Shown here one piece after another: positions 35,806-46,309 of a DNA stretch of 64,000 nucleotides. Position 1 is the first letter of the stretch; each line of letters begins with the position of its first letter. The notes below the pieces were generated by a model. It did not search any database. It worked only from the letters and a program-made list of their open reading frames with translations, and had not been told where the DNA came from. The stretch comes from CAVVIG01 sp050249955 (GTDB taxonomy: Bacteria > Acidobacteriota > Vicinamibacteria > Vicinamibacterales > CAVVIG01). The position numbers and the translations under genes were made by a program. The stretch covers positions 523,709 through 587,708 of the forward strand of contig JBFWPN010000003.1 of the NCBI GenBank assembly GCA_050249955.1. The letters run 5' to 3'.

Positions 35806-36670
35806 CGTCGTCGATCTCACGAAGACGTTCACCCGCCGCGGCGGGCTCTTCAGCCGGGGAACGACCGTCACGGCAGTGAACGGGGTGAGCTTCCAGATCG
35901 AGGCCGGTGAAACGTTCGGCCTGGTTGGGGAATCGGGCAGCGGTAAGACGACGACCGGACGCTGCCTGCTCCGCCTCGTGGAACCCACGAGTGGCTCGGT
36001 GCGGTTCAGGGGTGAGGACCTGCTCGGCTTCCCGCCTGCGCGCCTGCGCGACGCCCGGCGCGAGATGCAGATTGTCTTCCAGGATCCTTTCGGTTCCCTG
36101 AACCCGCGCATGCGCGTGGGTGCCATCGTGGAGGAACCGCTGATCATCCACCGGGTTGGTCGTGCCAGTGAACGGCGCGAGCGGGTGTCCGAGCTGCTGT
36201 CGCTCGTCGGGCTCGACGCCGCCCACCTCGAGCGATTCCCGCACGAGTTCAGCGGTGGGCAGCGCCAGCGTATCGGGCTTGCGCGCGCGCTCGCCCTGCA
36301 TCCGCAGTTCGTGGTGCTGGACGAGCCGGTGTCAGCCCTCGATGTGTCCGTACAGGCGCAGATCGTGAACCTGCTGCTGGACCTGCAGGCACGCCTGACG
36401 CTGACCTACCTGTTCATCGCGCACGACCTCAGGCTGGTCGAACACATCTGCCGGCGTGTGGCGGTGATGTACCGCGGCCGAATCGTGGAGATGGGAGGGG
36501 TGGAATCGATCTTCACGACACCGCGGCACCCGTACACTCAGGCGCTGCTCTCGGCGGTGCCCCGGCTGGATCCGGATGCCCCGCGGGTCCGTACGGTGCC
36601 CGACACGACCTCGTTCGAGACGGAAGCCCCGTTACGTGAGGTGGGTCACGGTCACGTGGCCGCGGTCTGA
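35792..36670 (+). CDS. Oligopeptide/dipeptide ABC transporter ATPase, OppF/DppF type
   Basis: This 292-residue ATPase has Walker A GESGSGKTT, the signature FSGGQRQRIGLARAL, Walker B FVVLDEPVSALDVS and the Opp-type C-terminal RHPYTQALLSAVP segment. It overlaps the OppD gene by 14 bases, so the two ATPases are translated together, presumably as a heterodimer. The permeases they serve must be encoded outside this operon. Confidence 0.9.
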   Translation: MPLVDVVDLTKTFTRRGGLFSRGTTVTAVNGVSFQIEAGETFGLVGESGSGKTTTGRCLLRLVEPTSGSVRFRGEDLLGFPPARLRDARREMQIVFQDPFGSLNPRMRVGAIVEEPLIIHRVGRASERRERVSELLSLVGLDAAHLERFPHEFSGGQRQRIGLARALALHPQFVVLDEPVSALDVSVQAQIVNLLLDLQARLTLTYLFIAHDLRLVEHICRRVAVMYRGRIVEMGGVESIFTTPRHPYTQALLSAVPRLDPDAPRVRTVPDTTSFETEAPLREVGHGHVAAV

Positions 36671-36693
36671 CGAGGAGGAGGACACGAGACGTG

Positions 36694-37380
<687 letters not shown>

Positions 37381-37508
37381 ATCGGTCTCCATCATAGACG
37401 ACCGGCGCATGGCACTGGTTCCGGGCGGGGCCAATCCGGAGGCCTCTGGCGTCGGGCCGGAGCCCGGAGCCTGATATCCTCGGGGCTTCTTTCCAGGAGT
37501 CCAGCTCG

Positions 37509-39101
37509 ATGAAGCGCATGCTCGTGCTCGCGGTCGCGTTCACCTGCACCACCGTCACGTTTGCCCAGGCACCGGTCGACCTTGCGACGGTGGCGCGTAT
37601 CAAGCAGCAGGCGCTGTCGACGTCGCAGGCCATGGACCATGTGTCGTGGCTGGCGGACGTCTACGGGCCGCGGGTCACCGGCACGCCGCAGTTCCAGCAG
37701 GCGAGCGACTGGGCGATGCGCCGCTTCCAGGAGTGGGGGCTCGCCAATGTGCACCAGGAGCGCTTCGGCTTCGGCCAGGGCTGGCGCGTCGAGCGGTTCT
37801 CCGCGCACATGGTCGAACCGCAGGCGCAGCCGATCGTCGGCTTCCCGCGGCTCTATTCCCCCGGCACGAATGGACCGGTGACAGCGGAGGTGGTGCGGGT
37901 CGACATCCGGAACGATGCCGACTTCAGCCGCTACGCCGGGAAGCTGCGCGGCAGGATCGTGCTCCCGCAGGGGCCTCGCGCCGTACGGCTGCTCGATGGC
38001 CGGGTCACCCTGCGCATGGGCGACGCCGACGTGAAGGAGGCGCTGGCCACACCCATTCCCGCACCCACCCCGCCAAACCGGCCGGCTGCACGTCCGGGAC
38101 AGCCGACGTTCGCCGAGCGGCTCGCCCGGTTCTACGTCGCCGAGGGCGTCGTGGCGCTGCTGGAGCGGGGCTCGGACTCGGACGCGACCGCCGGCGGCAG
38201 CGATCTCACCTGGCTCACCCAGCGCGTGGATGGTGGCACGGTGTTCCCGACGACAGGCGGCAGCCGCGACCCCAAGGTGGCTGCCCAGGTCCCATCGGCC
38301 ACCATCGCCGTCGAGCACTACAACCGCATCCTCCGCATCCTCGACAAGGGGATCGCCGTGCGGATCGAGCTGCAGATCCAGACGGTCTTTCATCCGGAAA
38401 GTGCGGCGACGCCGAACGGCATCAACACCATTGCCGAGATTCCGGGCACCGACCTCGCCGACGAGGTGGTGCTCATCGGCGCACACCTCGACTCGCACGC
38501 CTATGCCACGGGTGCCACCGACAACGCCACCGGTGTGGCCGCCATGATGGAGACGATGCGCGTGATCAGGACGCTCGGGCTGAAGCCGCGCCGCACGATC
38601 CGCATCGCCCTCTGGGGCGGTGAGGAGCAGGGACTGCTCGGCTCGCGTGCGTATGTCACCGAACACTTCGGCAACCCGGCAGACGACACGGCCAAGCCGG
38701 CGCACGCCACGCTCGCGGCCTACTTCAATCTCGACAACGGCACCGGGCGCATCCGCGGCATCTGGGGCCAGGGGAACCTCGGGGCACTGGCGCAATTCCG
38801 CCAGTGGATGGAATCGGTCCGCGACCTCGGCGTCGACTACGTCGGTCCACGCTCCGTGACGTCGACCGACCACGTCCCCTTCGAGGCGGCTGGCCTGCCC
38901 GGCTTCCAGTTCATGCAGGAGCGGCTGGACTACAACTCACGCACCCACCATTCGACGATGGACTTCCTGGACCGGGTGCAGCGGGACGACCTCGTGCAGC
39001 AGGCCACGGTCGCTGCCGTCTTCACGTGGTACGCGGCGAACACCGCAGAGAAGCTTCCACGCAAGGCGATCGAGCCGGTGCGTGGCGCGGGCCGCGAATA
39101 G
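37509..39101 (+). CDS. Secreted M28-family aminopeptidase
   Basis: This 530-residue protein has a signal peptide (LVLAVAFTCTTVTFAQ). A protease-associated insertion sits in the N-terminal half. The M28 catalytic domain has zinc-site residues in IGAHLDSHAYATG and DNATGVAA, the catalytic Glu in WGGEEQGLLGSRAY, and later Asp and His ligands (NLDNGTGR, RTHHSTMDF). The enzyme would release N-terminal residues from peptides outside the cytoplasm. An AGGAG site lies before the ATG. It is upstream of, and convergent with, the DUF4256 gene. Confidence 0.9.
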   Translation: MKRMLVLAVAFTCTTVTFAQAPVDLATVARIKQQALSTSQAMDHVSWLADVYGPRVTGTPQFQQASDWAMRRFQEWGLANVHQERFGFGQGWRVERFSAHMVEPQAQPIVGFPRLYSPGTNGPVTAEVVRVDIRNDADFSRYAGKLRGRIVLPQGPRAVRLLDGRVTLRMGDADVKEALATPIPAPTPPNRPAARPGQPTFAERLARFYVAEGVVALLERGSDSDATAGGSDLTWLTQRVDGGTVFPTTGGSRDPKVAAQVPSATIAVEHYNRILRILDKGIAVRIELQIQTVFHPESAATPNGINTIAEIPGTDLADEVVLIGAHLDSHAYATGATDNATGVAAMMETMRVIRTLGLKPRRTIRIALWGGEEQGLLGSRAYVTEHFGNPADDTAKPAHATLAAYFNLDNGTGRIRGIWGQGNLGALAQFRQWMESVRDLGVDYVGPRSVTSTDHVPFEAAGLPGFQFMQERLDYNSRTHHSTMDFLDRVQRDDLVQQATVAAVFTWYAANTAEKLPRKAIEPVRGAGRE

Positions 39102-39125
39102 CACCCGCGACCGCATGGGAGCGCG

Positions 39126-39689
39126 TCAGACCTTCAGCAGGCCGCGAAAGCCACGCGCCGCGTAGTACGACTCGGCCCCGTTGTGATACGTGAAGACCGT
39201 GTCGTAGCGGCGATCGCAGAAGATCGCCCCACCGAGGGCCCTGATCCGGGCCGGCGTCTGCACCCAGCTCGATGTCTTCTGGTCGAACCTCCCGAGCGTC
39301 TGCAGGTGCCGGTACTGCTCCTCGGTCAGAATCTCGACGCCGAGGGAGGCCGCCATCTCCATCGCGCTCGAGCGCGGCTTGGCCTCCTTCCGGGCGTCGA
39401 GCGCGGCGCGGTCGTAACACAGGCTGCGGCGTCCGCTCGGGCTCTCGGCCGAGCAGTCGACGAAGTGGTAGACACCGGTCGCGGGGTCCCTGGCCACCAC
39501 ATCGGGTTCGCCACCCGACTGCTCCATCTGGCTCAGCGTCCACAGCACCTCAGGGCGCTGCCCGAGCCTCGCCTCCACGTCGACCCACGCCAGGTCGGGA
39601 TGCCGCGACATGTTCGCCTCGAAACGCGCCCGCAGTACCTCCAGCAGGGCGGTCCGCTCTTTCGCCTTCAACACGTTCGCCCTGGCCAT
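39126..39689 (-). CDS. DUF4256 family protein
   Basis: This 187-residue soluble protein matches the DUF4256 pattern, with RFEANMSRHPDLAWVDVEAR near the N-terminus and WTLSQMEQSGGEPDVV, CSAESPSGRRSLCYDRAALD and FDQKTSSWVQTPARIRALGG. The biochemical function of this family is unknown. It lies 3 bases from the downstream oxidoreductase stop-start junction, so it is probably co-transcribed with it. Confidence 0.8.
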   Translation of the reverse strand: MARANVLKAKERTALLEVLRARFEANMSRHPDLAWVDVEARLGQRPEVLWTLSQMEQSGGEPDVVARDPATGVYHFVDCSAESPSGRRSLCYDRAALDARKEAKPRSSAMEMAASLGVEILTEEQYRHLQTLGRFDQKTSSWVQTPARIRALGGAIFCDRRYDTVFTYHNGAESYYAARGFRGLLKV

Positions 39690-39692
39690 GTG

Positions 39693-40406
39693 TCAGTGTC
39701 CCTGCGAGGCTGAAGCCTCGCCAGCAACGAAGAACGGCGCCATCTCCCTGAACTCCAGCACCTGGACCAGTGGCGCGGCGTCAGGCGCGGCCTGCCCGAG
39801 CGCACGCAGCGCCTGCTCGGACCGCGCGACCATGGCACGCGCGAGGTCGTGCACGTGGATGGAGTGGAACCGCGACGGCAACGCCCAGTGCACCAGCGGC
39901 ATGAGGGTGCCCAGGTAACCTGGGGTGTTGGAATTGCCGAGGATGACACCAGGGCGGTAGAGCCCGAGGATATCGAACCCTGCGGCTCTTGCCGCCTCCT
40001 CCTTCTCGCCGATGATCCGCAGGTAGCGCGACCGAGCCTTCGGGTCCGCACCGGCGGCGGTCATCACGGCCCCCACGCGGGCGCCCCCAGCCCTGGCGGC
40101 GCGGCAGAACGCGGCGGGGTATTCCACCTCGATCCGTCGCACCTCCTCGTCCGACATCTTCGCGCTGCCGCGGCCGACACCGAACGCCGCCAACGCGACG
40201 TCGACGCCGTGCACGTGCGAAGCGAGTTCCGCCTCCATGCGGTCCATGTGCACCGCGAGCTCCGTGACCTTCGGGTCCACGAAGGCGCCGGTCCGACGCC
40301 GCGTCACCGCGATGACGCGGGAACAGCGAGGGTTGCCCACCAGGAGCTGCACGATGCGACCGCCGACGTTCCCGGTTGCCCCAAGCACGATTGCGGAGTA
40401 CTGCAT
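39693..40406 (-). CDS. NAD(P)-binding oxidoreductase (NmrA/HTATIP2-like)
   Basis: This 237-residue extended or atypical SDR begins with a Rossmann motif (AIVLGATGNVGGRIVQLLVG). It has a region resembling HTATIP2/TIP30-like proteins (FCRAARAGGARVGAVMTAAG, YLRIIGEKEEAARAAGFDIL, LYRPGVILGN). The catalytic YxxxK is replaced by a YLRIIGEKE form. Specific substrates are not known. It is translated just upstream of the DUF4256 gene. Confidence 0.75.
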   Translation of the reverse strand: MQYSAIVLGATGNVGGRIVQLLVGNPRCSRVIAVTRRRTGAFVDPKVTELAVHMDRMEAELASHVHGVDVALAAFGVGRGSAKMSDEEVRRIEVEYPAAFCRAARAGGARVGAVMTAAGADPKARSRYLRIIGEKEEAARAAGFDILGLYRPGVILGNSNTPGYLGTLMPLVHWALPSRFHSIHVHDLARAMVARSEQALRALGQAAPDAAPLVQVLEFREMAPFFVAGEASASQGH

Positions 40407-40511
40407 CACCCCATCATGGCAGGCTCCGGCACGCGCGCACCCATTCGAGTGGCCGGACAACGCCGGGCTTGACGGAGGGCACGCGTGTAGCGCCATGATG
40501 GGGATTCCCCG

Positions 40512-43500
40512 ATGCAGCTCACGCGCGCGCTGGCGCCCGTCACAGACCCCAGATCCCGCGCGCGGGGAGCAGCCTACTACGCGTCCGGCGCCGTCGTGCA
40601 CTTCGATCCGGCCGGCAGCTTCGTCTATGCCGTCGTCCGCGGCGGCGAAGACTACGTCGTCCGGCTCGACCTTGCCGATCGCGAGGTTCGCGCCACCTGC
40701 ACCTGCCCCTTCTTCAACGACCGGCTCGAGCCCTGCAAGCACGTCTGGGCTGTCGCACAGAACTGCGATGCCGAGCGGGTGCTGCAGTTGCCCGACACCA
40801 TCCGCCCGGAAGACGTGCAGTTCGTGGCCCTGCCACTCGATGCGGACGAGGATGGTGAGGACTGGTCGTCGGACGACCCGGAGTTTCACGTCCCGCGGGC
40901 ACGGACCGCCGACCCGCGTCGGCCAGGAGCCCGGGCCGGTGGCTGGCGGCAGGCGCTGGCGTCCATTGCCGCCCAGGCACAGTCCGCACAGCCCGAGGCA
41001 GAGGCGCCCGACGGCCGCCTCCTCTACGCCATCGACCTTGCGGGTTCGCGACAGTCGATGGCGCTGGTGGTGCACCTGCTGCGCCAGGAACAGAAGCAGA
41101 GCGGGGAATGGGGCGTACCGAAGACCGCCCGCATCCACTCGTCACAACTCAAGGCGCTCGACGAAGCCGACCGCGTGATTCTCGGCAGGCTTGCCGGTGC
41201 CAGGCCCGCACACGAACTGTCCTGGGGCAGCCCCGGCACCGAGGTGCCCACCTCGTACCACCTCAAGGGCGTGACCGTCTCCGACGTGCTGCCCCTGATC
41301 TGCGAAACCGGTCGCTGCCGCCTGGCGCTCACCCGCATCCCCAACGCGCGTCCGCAGGATTCACCGCTCGTGCCGCTCACGTGGCAGGAGGGTGGGGCGT
41401 TCACGCCGGTGCTGCTGATTACGAGGGACGATGGCGCAGGCGTGTACGTGGTCGATGGCGGGCTGATGCGCGACGGCAGCACGGTGCCGCTGGCCGACGT
41501 GCTCCTGCTGCTGGACGAAGGCGTGGCACTGACACAGTCGCGTGTGGTCCCGGCGACGCCCGGAGCCGCCACGCCGTGGCTGCACCAGTTGATGGAGGGC
41601 GGCGTGCTGCGTGTGCCCCTGAGCGAGTCGTCGCGCCTGCGCGAGGCCCTGCTCTCGTCCGGCGCGGCGGAGCAGCCGAACCTGCCCGACGAACTGCGGA
41701 CCACGGTGGTCGACCAGCCGCCGGTGCCGCACTTGATCCTTCGATCGCCCCGCAACGAGGCACGGCTGCTCCAGGCCGACCTCCAGTTCTCCTATGCCGG
41801 CGGCACGCCGCAGGCCGCGTCGAGCGTGGCGCTCGTGCCCACCGCAGACCCGCGGGTCATGGCGCGGCGCCGGCCCGACATCGAGCGGCGCGCCCAGGAC
41901 CGGCTGCGCGCGCTCGGTGCCAGGCCCGCGTGGGACGCCTGGGATCGGAGGCATCGCGTGCAGGTGGCCGCCACCGACGTCCCGCGCATCGTCCGCACGC
42001 TGCTGGCGGAGGGCTGGCACGTGGAAGCCGACGGCCGCCGCTATCGGCTGGCGTCGTCGACACCGCAGCTCGCCGTGCGGTCGGGCACCGACTGGTTCGA
42101 GCTGCGTGGCGACGCCACGTTCGAGGGAGAGCGCGTGCCGCTCCCACGGCTGCTGGATGCCATCCACAAGCGCAGCGGGACGGTGACGCTTGGCGACGGC
42201 AGCGTCGGCATCCTGCCCGAGCAGTGGGTGCGTGAGTTCGCGCCGCTCGCGCTGGGCTCGAGCGAAGGGGACTATGTCAGGTTCGAGCCGAACCAGGTGG
42301 CCATCCTCGACGCGCTGCTTGCGGCACGGCCGGCCGTCTCGTGGGATGAGCGGGCCGCCGCCGCGCGCGCGCGCCTTCGTGCGTTCGATGCCATCACCCC
42401 GCTCGACCCGCCGGCCTCCTTCACCGGCACGTTGCGCGAGTACCAGCGCGAAGGGCTCGGCTGGATGCGGTTCCTGCGCGAGTTCGGCTTCGGCGGCTGC
42501 CTCGCCGACGACATGGGGCTCGGCAAGACCGTGGTCGTGCTCGCGCTGCTGGATCAACGGCGCGCGGAGCGCGAGAGCCGCGGGCTCGCGCCGCAACCCT
42601 CGCTGGTCGTGGTGCCGCGCTCCGTCCTGTTCAACTGGCAGCAGGAGGCGGCGCGCTTCGCACCGGAGCTGCGGGTGCTGGACTTCTCGGGCACCGGCCG
42701 CACCGACCGCCTGCACCAGATTGCCGGCAGCGACCTGGTGCTGGTGACCTACGGCACGCTGCGCCGCGACGCGGCGGCGCTGGCCGACGTGGAATTCGAC
42801 TACGTGGTGCTCGATGAGGCGCAGACCATCAAGAACGCAAACACGGCAGCGGCCAAGGCCGCGCGGCTGCTCCGGGGCACGCATCGCCTGGCGCTCTCGG
42901 GCACCCCGGTCGAGAACCGCGTGGGCGACCTCTGGAGCCTCTTCGAGTTCCTGAATCCCGGCCTGCTGTCGGGGTCGACCGCGTTCGGCCTCTCCTTCAC
43001 GACCGACGGAGACGATGAGGAACTGCGGCTGCTGGCGCGGGCGCTGCGCCCCTTCATCCTGCGTCGCACGAAGGAGCAGGTGGCGTCCGACCTGCCGCCG
43101 AAGGTGGAGCAGACGCTCGTCTGCGAACTCGAACGGCCCCAGCGCACCCTCTACAACGAGCTTCGCGATCACTACCGGCGCACGCTGCTCGGCAAGACCT
43201 CGAGCTGGCAGCAGTCGCGGCTGCAGGTGCTCGAAGCCCTGCTGCGTCTGCGGCAGGCTGCGTGCCATCCGGCGCTCGTCGACCCGGAGCGGCGCGACGC
43301 GCCGTCCGCGAAGCTCGACCTCCTCGTGCCACGACTGATCGAGACGATCGAAGAGGGGCACAAGGCGCTCGTCTTCTCGCAGTTCACCAGCTTCCTCGCG
43401 CTCCTGAAAGATCGGCTCGACGAGCGGGGGGTCACCTACGAGTACCTGGACGGGCGCACCCGCGATCGGCAGGAGCGGGTCGATCACTTCCAGTCGGACA

Positions 43501-43811
43501 GCGACTGCCGGCTGTTCCTGATCAGCCTCAAGGCCGGCGGTGTCGGCCTGAACCTCACGGCGGCCGACTACGTGTTCATCCTCGATCCCTGGTGGAACCC
43601 GGCCGCGGAAGCGCAGGCCGTGGACCGCACGCACCGCATCGGGCAGACGCGGCACGTGTTCGCCTATCGGCTGATTGCGAAGGATACGGTTGAGGAACGC
43701 GTGCTGGAGCTCCAGCAGCGGAAGCGGGACCTGGCCGACGCCATCATCACGGCGGATAACAGCGTCGTCCGGGGGCTCAAGCGGGAAGACCTCGAGCTGC
43801 TACTCTCGTAG
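40512..43811 (+). CDS. SNF2-family helicase with SWIM zinc finger
   Basis: This 1099-residue Swi2/Snf2 ATPase has an N-terminal SWIM zinc-binding domain (CTCPFFNDRLEPCKHVWAVA, about 63-82). About 500 residues of family-specific beta-rich sequence follow. The helicase core is: motif I DDMGLGKTV, motif II LDEAQ, motif III LALSGTPVENRVGDLWSLFE, then the C-lobe motifs V and VI ending in DRTHRIGQTRHVFAYR. Such proteins translocate on double-stranded DNA and are common in GC-rich bacteria, but their role is poorly defined. It is convergent with acs. Confidence 0.93.
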   Translation: MQLTRALAPVTDPRSRARGAAYYASGAVVHFDPAGSFVYAVVRGGEDYVVRLDLADREVRATCTCPFFNDRLEPCKHVWAVAQNCDAERVLQLPDTIRPEDVQFVALPLDADEDGEDWSSDDPEFHVPRARTADPRRPGARAGGWRQALASIAAQAQSAQPEAEAPDGRLLYAIDLAGSRQSMALVVHLLRQEQKQSGEWGVPKTARIHSSQLKALDEADRVILGRLAGARPAHELSWGSPGTEVPTSYHLKGVTVSDVLPLICETGRCRLALTRIPNARPQDSPLVPLTWQEGGAFTPVLLITRDDGAGVYVVDGGLMRDGSTVPLADVLLLLDEGVALTQSRVVPATPGAATPWLHQLMEGGVLRVPLSESSRLREALLSSGAAEQPNLPDELRTTVVDQPPVPHLILRSPRNEARLLQADLQFSYAGGTPQAASSVALVPTADPRVMARRRPDIERRAQDRLRALGARPAWDAWDRRHRVQVAATDVPRIVRTLLAEGWHVEADGRRYRLASSTPQLAVRSGTDWFELRGDATFEGERVPLPRLLDAIHKRSGTVTLGDGSVGILPEQWVREFAPLALGSSEGDYVRFEPNQVAILDALLAARPAVSWDERAAAARARLRAFDAITPLDPPASFTGTLREYQREGLGWMRFLREFGFGGCLADDMGLGKTVVVLALLDQRRAERESRGLAPQPSLVVVPRSVLFNWQQEAARFAPELRVLDFSGTGRTDRLHQIAGSDLVLVTYGTLRRDAAALADVEFDYVVLDEAQTIKNANTAAAKAARLLRGTHRLALSGTPVENRVGDLWSLFEFLNPGLLSGSTAFGLSFTTDGDDEELRLLARALRPFILRRTKEQVASDLPPKVEQTLVCELERPQRTLYNELRDHYRRTLLGKTSSWQQSRLQVLEALLRLRQAACHPALVDPERRDAPSAKLDLLVPRLIETIEEGHKALVFSQFTSFLALLKDRLDERGVTYEYLDGRTRDRQERVDHFQSDSDCRLFLISLKAGGVGLNLTAADYVFILDPWWNPAAEAQAVDRTHRIGQTRHVFAYRLIAKDTVEERVLELQQRKRDLADAIITADNSVVRGLKREDLELLLS

Positions 43812-43827
43812 GAATTGCAGATTGCGG

Positions 43828-43902
43828 ATTGCAGAATTCAGAATTCAGAACGCAGATTGAGTGCGAATCTCAACCTGCAATCAGAAATCTGAACTCTGCA
43901 AT
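43828..43902. terminator. Imperfect inverted repeat between convergent SNF2 and acs genes
   Basis: The left arm ATTGCAGAATTCAG (43828 on) and the right arm CTGAACTCTGCAAT (ending 43902) are near reverse complements. They enclose the inner pair GATTGAG/CTCAACC. Each strand could form a long hairpin. This fits a bidirectional terminator built from the local quasi-repeat family. Confidence 0.5.
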
Positions 43903-43913
43903 GCCAGCGTCGG

Positions 43914-45875
43914 TTAGGTTTCGTTCTCGTACTGCGTCTTCAGCTTCGACATCACCGACGGATCGGCGAGTGTCGTCGTGTCGCCGACCGCCTTGCCCTC
44001 CGCGATGTCGCGGAGCAGGCGCCGCATAATCTTGCCGGAGCGGGTCTTCGGCAGGTCGGCGGTGAAGATGATGTCGTCCGGCTTGGCGATGGCGCCGATC
44101 TTGCGGCCCACGTGATCGCGCAGTTCGTCGACGTGCGCCTTCGTGCCGAAGAATCCCTCCTTCAGCGTGACGAACGCGGCAATCGCCTGCCCCTTGATCT
44201 CGTGCGGCTTGCCGACCACGGCCGCCTCGGCCACGCTGGGGTGATCGACGAGGGCGCTCTCCACCTCCATCGTGCCGATCCGGTGTCCGGCCACGTTCAG
44301 CACATCGTCGACGCGACCGAGCAGCCAGAAGTTGCCGTCGGTGTCGAGCTTCGCGCCGTCGCCGGTGACGTAGACGTCGAGCCCCCAGCGGTTCCAGTAC
44401 TGCTTGACGTACCGGTCGGGATCGCCGTAGATGCCGCGCAGCATCGACGGCCAGGGGCGCTTGATGGCCAGCAGGCCTCCGCCCGTGGGCACCGTCTCGC
44501 CGCGCTCATTCACGATCTCGGCCCTGATGCCGGGGAAGGCCTTCGTGGCGGAGCCCGGGCGCGTGGTGGTGATGCCGGGGAGCGGCGAGATCATGATCGC
44601 GCCGGTTTCGGTCTGCCACCAGGTGTCGACCACCGGGCAGCGCTCGCCGCCGATGTAGCGGTAGTACCAGACCCAGGCCTCGGGATTGATCGGTTCACCG
44701 ACCGAGCCGATGAGCCGCAGCGATGACATGTCGTGCTTCGCCGGCCAGTCGGTGCCCCACCGCATGAACGCGCGAATGGCCGTGGGCGCCGTGTAGAAGA
44801 TCGTGACGCCGTATTTCTCGATCATCGACCAGAAGCGATCCTTCTGCGGCCAGTCCGGAGCCCCCTCGTACATCAGCACCGTGGCGCCGTTCGCCAACGG
44901 ACCGTAGACGACGTAGCTGTGCCCGGTCACCCAGCCGATGTCGGCCGTGCACCAGTACACGTCTTCGTCCTTCATGTCGAACACGAGCTTCGTCGTCGCG
45001 TAGGTACCGGTGAGATACCCGCCCGTCGTATGGACGATGCCCTTCGGCTTCCCGGTGGTGCCGGACGTGTAGAGGATGTAGAGCATGTCCTCGGCATCCA
45101 TCGGCTCGGGGTCGCACTTGGCCGAGGCGTCCTGCATCAGGCGGTGGTACCAGTGATCGCGCCCCTCCTTCACGTGCACCATCTTCATCGCCTGGTCGCC
45201 GCGCTGCACGATGATGACGTTCTGGATGGACGGGCAGCCTTCGAGCGCCTCGTCAGCCATCTGCTTCAGGGGCACCGTCTGGCCGCGGCGATAGCCGCCG
45301 TCGGCGGTGACCAGCAGCTTCGCCTGGGCATCGTTGATGCGGTCGCGCAGCGATTCCGAGCTGAAGCCGCCGAACACCACGCTGTGGATGGCGCCGATGC
45401 GGGCGCAGGCGAGCATCGCGATCGCCAGTTCCGGGATGAGCGGCAGGTACAGCGCGACGCGGTCGCCCTTCTGGACGCCAAGCTTCCTGAGGACGTTGGC
45501 GAACTGCGAGACCTCGCGGTAGAGGTCGAAGTAGGTCAGCGTGCGGCGGTCGCCCGGTTCGCCTTCCCAGATGATGGCGGCCTTGTTGCGGCGGGGACCG
45601 TGAATGTGCCGGTCGACGCAGTTGACGCTCGCGTTGAGCTTGCCGCCGACGAACCACTTCGCGTGGGGCGGCTGCCAGTCCAGCACCTGCGTCCACGGCG
45701 TGGACCACTCGAGTTCGCCGGCGAACTTTGCCCAGAACGCCTCGGGGTCGCGCTCGGCCTCGGCGTAGATGCTCTCGTCCTGGACGTGCGCCCTCGCGCG
45801 GAACTCGTCTGACGGGGGAAAGGTTCGGTCTTCTCGGAGGAGGTCGCTGAACTCGGCGTTCTTGGACTCGGACAT
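43914..45875 (-). CDS. acs: Acetyl-CoA synthetase
   Basis: This enzyme activates acetate to acetyl-CoA through an acetyl-adenylate. The 653-residue length is normal. The P-loop YTSGTTGKPKGIVHTTGGYL is present, as are the adenylation core (VDTWWQTETGAIMISPLPG) and the C-terminal domain with KTRSGKIMRRLLRDIA. The Lys of that motif is the usual acetylation target. A TAGAAT hexamer precedes the ATG closely. It is the only gene on its transcript that is visible here. Confidence 0.96.
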   Translation of the reverse strand: MSESKNAEFSDLLREDRTFPPSDEFRARAHVQDESIYAEAERDPEAFWAKFAGELEWSTPWTQVLDWQPPHAKWFVGGKLNASVNCVDRHIHGPRRNKAAIIWEGEPGDRRTLTYFDLYREVSQFANVLRKLGVQKGDRVALYLPLIPELAIAMLACARIGAIHSVVFGGFSSESLRDRINDAQAKLLVTADGGYRRGQTVPLKQMADEALEGCPSIQNVIIVQRGDQAMKMVHVKEGRDHWYHRLMQDASAKCDPEPMDAEDMLYILYTSGTTGKPKGIVHTTGGYLTGTYATTKLVFDMKDEDVYWCTADIGWVTGHSYVVYGPLANGATVLMYEGAPDWPQKDRFWSMIEKYGVTIFYTAPTAIRAFMRWGTDWPAKHDMSSLRLIGSVGEPINPEAWVWYYRYIGGERCPVVDTWWQTETGAIMISPLPGITTTRPGSATKAFPGIRAEIVNERGETVPTGGGLLAIKRPWPSMLRGIYGDPDRYVKQYWNRWGLDVYVTGDGAKLDTDGNFWLLGRVDDVLNVAGHRIGTMEVESALVDHPSVAEAAVVGKPHEIKGQAIAAFVTLKEGFFGTKAHVDELRDHVGRKIGAIAKPDDIIFTADLPKTRSGKIMRRLLRDIAEGKAVGDTTTLADPSVMSKLKTQYENET

Positions 45876-45881
45876 GCGCCG

Positions 45882-45887
45882 ATTCTA
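45882..45887 (-). promoter_or_regulatory. -10 hexamer TAGAAT before acs
   Basis: On the minus strand TAGAAT ends 6 bases before the acs ATG. No ribosome-binding site fits. Confidence 0.4.
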
Positions 45888-45950
45888 ACCCCGGAATCGA
45901 TTGCCTGGGGGCCGCGGCCACCGGCTCGCGTGGTGACGCCCATCGAGCGG

Positions 45951-46301
45951 CTACGGACGCTGGATCTTCTCCATGGGCCGCCCCTTTGCGAGTTCGTCGA
46001 TCAGCTTGTCCAGCCAGCGGACCTTCTGCATCAGGGGATCTGCGATCTCCTCGATGCGGACGCCGCAGATGACGCCGGTGATGCGGCTGGCGTTCGGGTG
46101 GATCTTCGGTGCTTCAGCGAAGAAAGCCTCTACGTCCTTGCCGTGCTCGATCTGCCTGGCGAGCGCCTGAGGTGTGTAGCCGGTCAGCCAGCAGATGATC
46201 GAGTCCACCTCCTGCTTCGTGCGCCCCTTCTTCTCCGCCTTGCGGACGTAGTGAGGGTAGACACTCGCGAAAGACACCTTGAAAATGCGATGCGCTGCCA
46301 C
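45951..46301 (-). CDS. DUF2200 family protein
   Basis: This 116-residue protein matches DUF2200 across its whole length: HRIFKVSFASVYPHYVRKAE, KKGRTKQEVDSIICWLTGYT and FFAEAPKIHPNASRITGVIC. The family has no known biochemical role. It lies 8 bases downstream of the MOSC gene on the same strand. Confidence 0.88.
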   Translation of the reverse strand: MAAHRIFKVSFASVYPHYVRKAEKKGRTKQEVDSIICWLTGYTPQALARQIEHGKDVEAFFAEAPKIHPNASRITGVICGVRIEEIADPLMQKVRWLDKLIDELAKGRPMEKIQRP

Positions 46302-46309
46302 TCGCCCCC

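Noticed and set aside
41361..43655. 764-residue minus-strand frame opposite the SNF2 gene
   Set aside because: It mirrors a conserved helicase in another frame and has no recognisable domain.
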